NCBI RefSeq assembly: GCF_000733945.1
Contig: NZ_JPOL01000002.1
Coordinates: forward strand, 258,001 to 322,000
Origin: Flavimarina sp. Hel_I_48
Lineage (GTDB): Bacteria > Bacteroidota > Bacteroidia > Flavobacteriales > Flavobacteriaceae
Direction: 5' to 3'
DNA: 64,000 nucleotides
This document shows, in pieces, positions 62,785 to 64,000 of the stretch. Numbering within the stretch: the stretch's first letter is position 1; the number at the start of each line of letters is the position of its first letter. Under the pieces are notes generated by a model. The model worked only from the letters and a program-made list of their open reading frames with translations, ran no database searches and was not told the DNA's origin. The translations under genes were made by a program, and so were the position numbers.

Positions 62785-63127
62785 ATGAACATTCCCGGAT
62801 GGCAACGCTTTCCGGATTTGTTTGCGTGCGTTTGGGAGTGCTTTGGGTACACTTGCACTGCTACAACTCAACACCGCCCACTTTCCAACGCCAGTTTCAA
62901 TAGAAAATTGATTACAACAGGAGCTTTTAAAATAGCACCCTATGATATACCGCGTTGATTTTTTCGGGCCTGGGCCACGCGGTAAATCAGCTATCTTTAT
63001 TTAAGGCTTTGATCACAATGTTGTCGCTGGCCCTATTTTATTCCAAATCCAAGTACGAAAAAAATTGCCTGCCCAGAACATTTTGGAATACCTAAATAAT
63101 AAAAAGAAAACACGAAGGTTTATTTAG
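62785..63127 (+). pseudogene. Decayed isoprenylcysteine carboxyl methyltransferase-family gene
   Basis: Pieces in changing frames give SALGTLALLQLNTAHFPTPV, LITTGAFKIA, NQLSLFKALITMLSLALFYS, KSKYEKNCLP and KKKTRRFI with a final stop at 63125-63127. This is the order of an ICMT/PEMT-type membrane methyltransferase (TTGAFK-xxRHP motif, then the C-terminal KYE stretch). Several frameshifts mean that no product can be made. Confidence 0.6.
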
Positions 63128-63221
63128 AGCACTACATGAAAGTACAAAATAGGTTATGGAGCGAAACTTATAATACCCTAAGATATTAAATCATCAAAAT
63201 TTTAACTTCGCTATCAAAAGT

Positions 63222-63257
63222 AAGAACCGCATTCAATTTTGGTTTGATGCGGTTCTT
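63222..63257. terminator. Bidirectional hairpin terminator
   Basis: A perfect 11-bp stem AAGAACCGCAT / ATGCGGTTCTT with a 14-base loop is flanked by A- and T-rich sequence. It lies just behind the TlpA gene and should end its transcript. Confidence 0.75.
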
Positions 63258-63291
63258 TATATTCAACATTATTTATTTTAAGAAGAATATT

Positions 63292-63918
63292 TCATTTTAA
63301 GCCATTTAAAAATTTCTTGAATCCTGGATCACTATAATCTGCCATACCCTTATGTGTCAATGCCAAGTTTCCATCGGCACCAATAATATAAGTTGTCGGC
63401 AAGGCGGACGATTGGTACATGGTAGGAAGGTTGTCTGCCGGCGCATATATAGGAAGGTTAAAATCTTTACGCTCTGTAAAAGCTTTTGCCACTTCAAAAT
63501 CGTTATCAAAGGATAGCATTACAAAAACGACTTCATCACCCATTTCCTCTTGAATTTTAGCTATACTTGGCATCTCTGCCACACAAGGTGGACACCAGGT
63601 TGCCCAAAAATTCATAAAAATCACTTTCCCTTTCATTTCCTTGAGCGATACCGTTTTCCCATTAATGTCTATCAGGTTCAGGTTAAAATCTGCCTTAATG
63701 AGCTTTGATGCATCTCCCTGGTTATTTCTATCCTCCTGTACCTTGGTAATTTCCTTAAGGTCCGGATTAAACAAACCGGTTGCAAGTATTCCGCGCTGTG
63801 CAAAACCCATTACTTCGGTATGCATTCCCGTAACATAAAGTGTAATGGCCACTACCGCAAAAATCCCATATAGTATCCGGGTTTTTTTGCCGGCATCTTG
63901 TTTTTTATCTTTTTTCAT
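63292..63918 (-). CDS. TlpA-family thiol:disulfide oxidoreductase
   Basis: The 208-residue protein is anchored by an N-terminal membrane segment (about 14-32, ILYGIFAVVAITLYVTGM). It carries a thioredoxin/AhpC-TSA domain with the active site FWATWCPPCVAEMP and the cis-Pro loop ALPTTYIIGADG. Such proteins reduce disulfides in the periplasm, for example in cytochrome c maturation. It follows another minus-strand gene with a gap of about 11 bases. Confidence 0.93.
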   Translation of the reverse strand: MKKDKKQDAGKKTRILYGIFAVVAITLYVTGMHTEVMGFAQRGILATGLFNPDLKEITKVQEDRNNQGDASKLIKADFNLNLIDINGKTVSLKEMKGKVIFMNFWATWCPPCVAEMPSIAKIQEEMGDEVVFVMLSFDNDFEVAKAFTERKDFNLPIYAPADNLPTMYQSSALPTTYIIGADGNLALTHKGMADYSDPGFKKFLNGLK

Positions 63919-63929
63919 GGTTTTGATTT

Positions 63930-64000
63930 TTAGTGAAAATGATAATCAGTTTTGGGAACGGTCGAAAAAGAATAGGTGCCAAGATATTCACAATACGCCC
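63930..64000 (-). CDS. C-terminal end of an unidentified gene (runs off the window)
   Basis: The minus strand is open from the window edge to a stop at 63930-63932, reading AYCEYLGTYSFSTVPKTDYH and ending FH. The composition looks like coding sequence, and the position 11 bases before the TlpA start fits an operon. A second frame is also open over this short stretch, so the call is weak. Confidence 0.35.
   Translation of the reverse strand, partial: AYCEYLGTYSFSTVPKTDYHFH

Overview
The window looks like the chromosome of a member of the Bacteroidota, most likely a Flavobacteriaceae species. The grounds are AT-rich DNA, a TTTG-N20-TATATTTG type promoter ahead of tRNA-Lys, a SusC/SusD pair, Bacteroidetes-type AraC regulators and integrase, and very few Shine-Dalgarno sequences. 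Genus cannot be given from sequence reading alone.

Layout. (1) 1-4057 is ordinary chromosome: an ECF sigma factor, an FKBP lipoprotein, an S4 protein/methyltransferase/phosphoribosyltransferase run, aroK and tRNA-Lys(TTT). (2) 4058-12463 begins an integrated region directly behind the tRNA. It holds an IntDOT-like tyrosine recombinase, a secreted alpha/beta hydrolase, an AraC + aldo/keto reductase pair, a RelE-type toxin-antitoxin pair, a YhcG/DUF1016 nuclease and a serine resolvase. (3) About 12570-59215 is a cassette-like array. Mostly single, unrelated plus-strand genes (hydrolases, lipoproteins, small membrane proteins, an Imm11-like protein, a CrtA-like monooxygenase, HEPN/DUF5677-like proteins, defence genes) are each preceded by the same two-part spacer. 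One part is a long module of about 210 bp (here 'L') that ends in TTTAAATGAACTTT. The other is a leader (here 'S') with a dyad hairpin whose sequence changes while its pairing is kept, followed by a TATCCATACGTT-like tail. (4) Inside the array, 30268-43559 is a glycan-use locus (AraC, SusC, SusD, sialidase-like BNR protein, DapA/NanA-family aldolase, SSS symporter, L-fucose isomerase, GH84 hexosaminidase), followed by a ParDE pair that splits one L copy. (5) 44593-51594 carries defence-type genes: an ATPase fused to a DUF4435/TOPRIM-like domain, and a Gabija-like gajA plus a frameshifted gajB. (6) 51600-59215 is rich in debris: group II intron 3' ends, a complete IS3-family element, solo IS ends and truncated genes. 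(7) 59495-64000 returns to ordinary chromosome: a Crp/Fnr regulator, TauE/SafE permease and MBL-rhodanese protein (sulfur/persulfide handling), decayed MBL and methyltransferase genes, and a TlpA-like thioredoxin.

The most interesting object is the L/S spacer array. It has about nine long copies and many deleted or fused derivatives, all in one orientation and each next to a different cargo gene. It behaves like a gene-cassette platform, but no integron integrase is seen. I do not recognise this spacer as a named element.
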